A stretch of 64,000 nt of DNA, taken from Elusimicrobiota bacterium. GTDB taxonomy: Bacteria; Elusimicrobiota; Elusimicrobia; UBA1565; UBA9628. Of this stretch, positions 62,148-64,000 are shown one piece after another. The notes beneath the pieces were generated by a model. The model made no database searches. It saw only the letters and a list, made by a program, of their open reading frames with translations, and was not told the origin of the DNA. Position numbers and translations under genes: made by a program. Each line of letters begins with the position of its first letter. Within the stretch, counting starts at the first letter, position 1. The stretch lies in contig JACRDQ010000036.1 in NCBI GenBank assembly GCA_016218545.1, forward strand, positions 62,001 through 126,000, in the 5' to 3' direction.

Positions 62148-63836
62148 GTGCACGGCGTCCTGCTCGCGGCGCTCCTCTCTACCATCCCCTCGCCGGGGCG
62201 CGCCGCAGACGACGTGACCGACGAACGTCCCCCCTCGGACTTCATCCTCCTGGAGGTCGACAAGAGCTCGGCGCGCCTGGACCAGGAAGCCGTCCTCTCG
62301 CTCCAGTATCCCGCCGAGTGCGCTTTCAGCGGCATCGACTCGAGGCAGTACGACGCGCGCGAGACCGACACCCAGTTCATCGAGTATCACCCCCACCAGC
62401 ACCAACGGCAGGTCCAGAGAAAGACCCTGGCCCCCGTCTCCTCCAAGTTCTCGAGCGAGATGAGCTCGCGCCAGGGCGTCCTCAACCAGGCCGTGATACC
62501 CTCCCTCGACTTTCATCGGCACCAGCTCAGGAGGACGCGGTATGCCCTCAAGCTCGTGCAAGCAGGCGCCATCGCGGTCGGCCCCTTCCAAGTCACTTGC
62601 GGGGGAAAGGCCTACCAGACCGCTCAGCGGCAGATCAAGGTGGCCTCCGGAGACGAGATCCTCTACAAGGCCGTGAGCCTCCAGACCCCCGAGCTCCCGG
62701 CCCCCACGGCTGCGAGCGGCCCGCTCGCAGCCCCTGAGCCCCGCCCTGACATCGGCCTCCCCCCGGCCGCGCTCCCGCCGCCGCCACCCGACTCCAGGGA
62801 GCGGAAGAAGGGCCTGCCCATCGGCCTCCTCGCGGGCCTGGCAGGAGGCGTCGTTGCCGCCGGCTGCCTCATCCTGGCCGCGTTCAGGAAAGCCCCTGCC
62901 GGAGCCCCCCTGCCGCGGCCCGCGCCCCGGGCCCAGGCTCCGCTGGCGATCAGCCCTCCTCCTGCCGCCCCGCAGACCGACCCGCTGCCCCAGGCTCCGG
63001 CCCCGGCACCCGTCTTCTCCCCTTCCCCGCGGCCAGGGGGCAAGCCCATGATCGGCGGCAAGTACGAGATCCTCTCCGAGCTCGGCCGGGGAGGCATGGG
63101 CAAGGTCCTGCTGGCCCAGGACGCAAGGCTCTCGCGCAGAGTCGCGGTCAAGCAGATGCGGCCGGAGATCCGCTCCTCGGCGCGGGACTGCGGCCGCTTC
63201 CTGGCCGAGGCCAGGATCATCGCGAAGCTCCGTCACCCTTACATCGTGGGCATCCACGACATCGTCGAGGATGCCGACCAGGTCTACCTCATCCTCGACT
63301 ACATCGAGGGCAAGACCCTGGCCGCCATCCTCGAGGACAAGGGCAAGCTGTCCCTGCCCGAGTGCAAGCAGCTCTTCCACTACATCTGCGATGCCGTGGA
63401 CTTCGCGCACCGCAGCAAGATCCTGCACCGGGACCTCAAGCCGGCCAACATCATGGTGAACAAGGAAGGCTTCGCCATGGTGACGGACTTCGGCATCGCC
63501 CGGGAAGCCAAGGACACCATCTGCCGCGTCACCCAGACCGAGGCCGCGGGGTCGCCGGCCTACATGGCGCCGGAACAGCACCTGGGAGAGGTCTGCAAAG
63601 CCTCTGACGTCTACGCTCTGGCGGTCATGATCTACGAGGCCCTGACCGGGAGCCTGCCCTTCCCCGGCCCTGATTTTCTGGCCCAGAAGGAACGCGGGAG
63701 CTTCGCCCCTCCGTCGAGCACGGTCGAGGCCCTGAACTTCCGCTGCGACCGGCTCCTGGCCGACGCCCTCGCTCCGGACCCTGGACAGCGTCCCCAGAGC
63801 GCCGCAGCCCTCTTCCAGGGCCTCAAAGAGCTCTGA
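62148..63836 (+). CDS. Transmembrane Ser/Thr protein kinase with BatD-like exported domain
   Basis: The protein is 562 residues. A signal peptide (GVLLAALLSTIPSPGRA), an exported domain of about 200 residues (FILLEVDKSSARLDQEAVLS ... GPFQVTCGGKAYQTAQRQIK) that recalls BatD/oxygen-tolerance domains, a Pro-rich stretch, one membrane helix (about 228-248) and a cytoplasmic Hanks-type kinase: LGRGGMGKV near 312, VAVKQM, HRDLKPANIM, DFGIAR, YMAPEQ. The order is the reverse of PknB-type kinases, where the kinase comes first. It should turn an outside signal into phosphorylation. All catalytic motifs are intact. Confidence 0.88.
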   Translation: MHGVLLAALLSTIPSPGRAADDVTDERPPSDFILLEVDKSSARLDQEAVLSLQYPAECAFSGIDSRQYDARETDTQFIEYHPHQHQRQVQRKTLAPVSSKFSSEMSSRQGVLNQAVIPSLDFHRHQLRRTRYALKLVQAGAIAVGPFQVTCGGKAYQTAQRQIKVASGDEILYKAVSLQTPELPAPTAASGPLAAPEPRPDIGLPPAALPPPPPDSRERKKGLPIGLLAGLAGGVVAAGCLILAAFRKAPAGAPLPRPAPRAQAPLAISPPPAAPQTDPLPQAPAPAPVFSPSPRPGGKPMIGGKYEILSELGRGGMGKVLLAQDARLSRRVAVKQMRPEIRSSARDCGRFLAEARIIAKLRHPYIVGIHDIVEDADQVYLILDYIEGKTLAAILEDKGKLSLPECKQLFHYICDAVDFAHRSKILHRDLKPANIMVNKEGFAMVTDFGIAREAKDTICRVTQTEAAGSPAYMAPEQHLGEVCKASDVYALAVMIYEALTGSLPFPGPDFLAQKERGSFAPPSSTVEALNFRCDRLLADALAPDPGQRPQSAAALFQGLKEL

Positions 63837-63872
63837 TTACCGTTTATTCAGCGAGGCATTACCGAATTTTTG

Positions 63873-63900
63873 TTGAATATTGCGCCCCGGGCGTTATACT
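63873..63900 (+). promoter_or_regulatory. Promoter of the last gene
   Basis: TTGAAT (63873-63878) and TATACT (63895-63900), 16-base spacer. The start near 63907 leaves a leader of about 15 bases. Confidence 0.6.
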
Positions 63901-63921
63901 TATAGGGGAAGTCGTCCACCC

Positions 63922-64000
63922 ATGACCCGATCCTGTCTTCGTCTCGCGGCATCCGTCTTGGCCACGGCCCTGTTCTCGGCCGAGGCCTCGGCCGCCATCA
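63922..64000 (+). CDS. Start of an exported protein (3' end outside window)
   Basis: Only 26 codons are inside: MTRSCLRLAASVLATALFSA then EASAAI, a typical signal peptide with cleavage after ASA. The promoter at the right distance supports the start. Nothing more can be said of its function. Confidence 0.6.
   Translation, partial: MTRSCLRLAASVLATALFSAEASAAI

Overview
The window is a GC-rich bacterial chromosome segment carrying two lower-GC accessory regions. The taxon is not certain. The many exported, alanine- and proline-rich proteins of unknown function, next to a fused FtcD, TreT/OtsA trehalose genes and a wlb/wbp sugar set, would fit a member of Elusimicrobiota or a similar lineage, but this is inference from gene style and no marker gene is present to prove it. 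Many starts lie 5-8 bases after a good -10 box, so leaderless mRNA seems common; other genes have clear Shine-Dalgarno sites.

Layout. 1-6756: a PurN-PurH fusion (left end cut off), a small membrane protein, an atypical SDR, a methyltransferase, a degenerate YchF-like protein and an exported HAD protein. 6840-12300: a 5461-bp IS1-family transposon with 17-bp terminal inverted repeats and an 8-bp target duplication. It carries passenger genes (a small basic protein, DUF5343, Bro-N) and is itself split by a 2221-bp IS21-family element with a 5-bp target duplication. It landed inside an older 182-bp palindromic repeat. 12472-23921: backbone genes, namely FtcD with a partner, a WlbA/WlbB/WlbC-like nucleotide-sugar set, glycosyltransferases, a CoA-binding protein, a possible secreted zinc protease, an amidohydrolase lipoprotein and small membrane proteins. 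23944-29195: a trehalose operon (membrane sensor-OtsA, DUF5752, TreT, OtsB), preceded by a 35-residue membrane protein with an attenuator-like leader. 29416-30735: a radical SAM protein.

30749-41383: a restriction-modification island on the minus strand, read in the order hsdM, nucleotidyltransferase, winged-helix protein, hsdS, DUF2188, membrane-anchored unknown, hsdR, YgjP-type protease. Gene remnants (Fic, tyrosine recombinase, DUF4143 ATPase) flank it, and tRNA-Ser lies just outside. 41665-47735: SEC-C protein, GpmI, PPC-domain protein, a three-helix membrane protein, a run of four strong hairpins, a cell-wall amidase and a GT39-like membrane protein. 47783-53671: a bacterial alpha-2-macroglobulin with an intact thioester motif. 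53668-64000: SRPBCC, DMT transporter, metal-binding protein, YceI, a second YgjP-type protease, RDD protein, tRNA-Gly, a GAF/HD-GYP phosphodiesterase, a GlcF-type Fe-S protein, a Ser/Thr kinase with an exported BatD-like domain, and the start of one more exported protein.

No stretch above 300 bases is without a gene, remnant or named element. No rRNA genes and no CRISPR array were seen.
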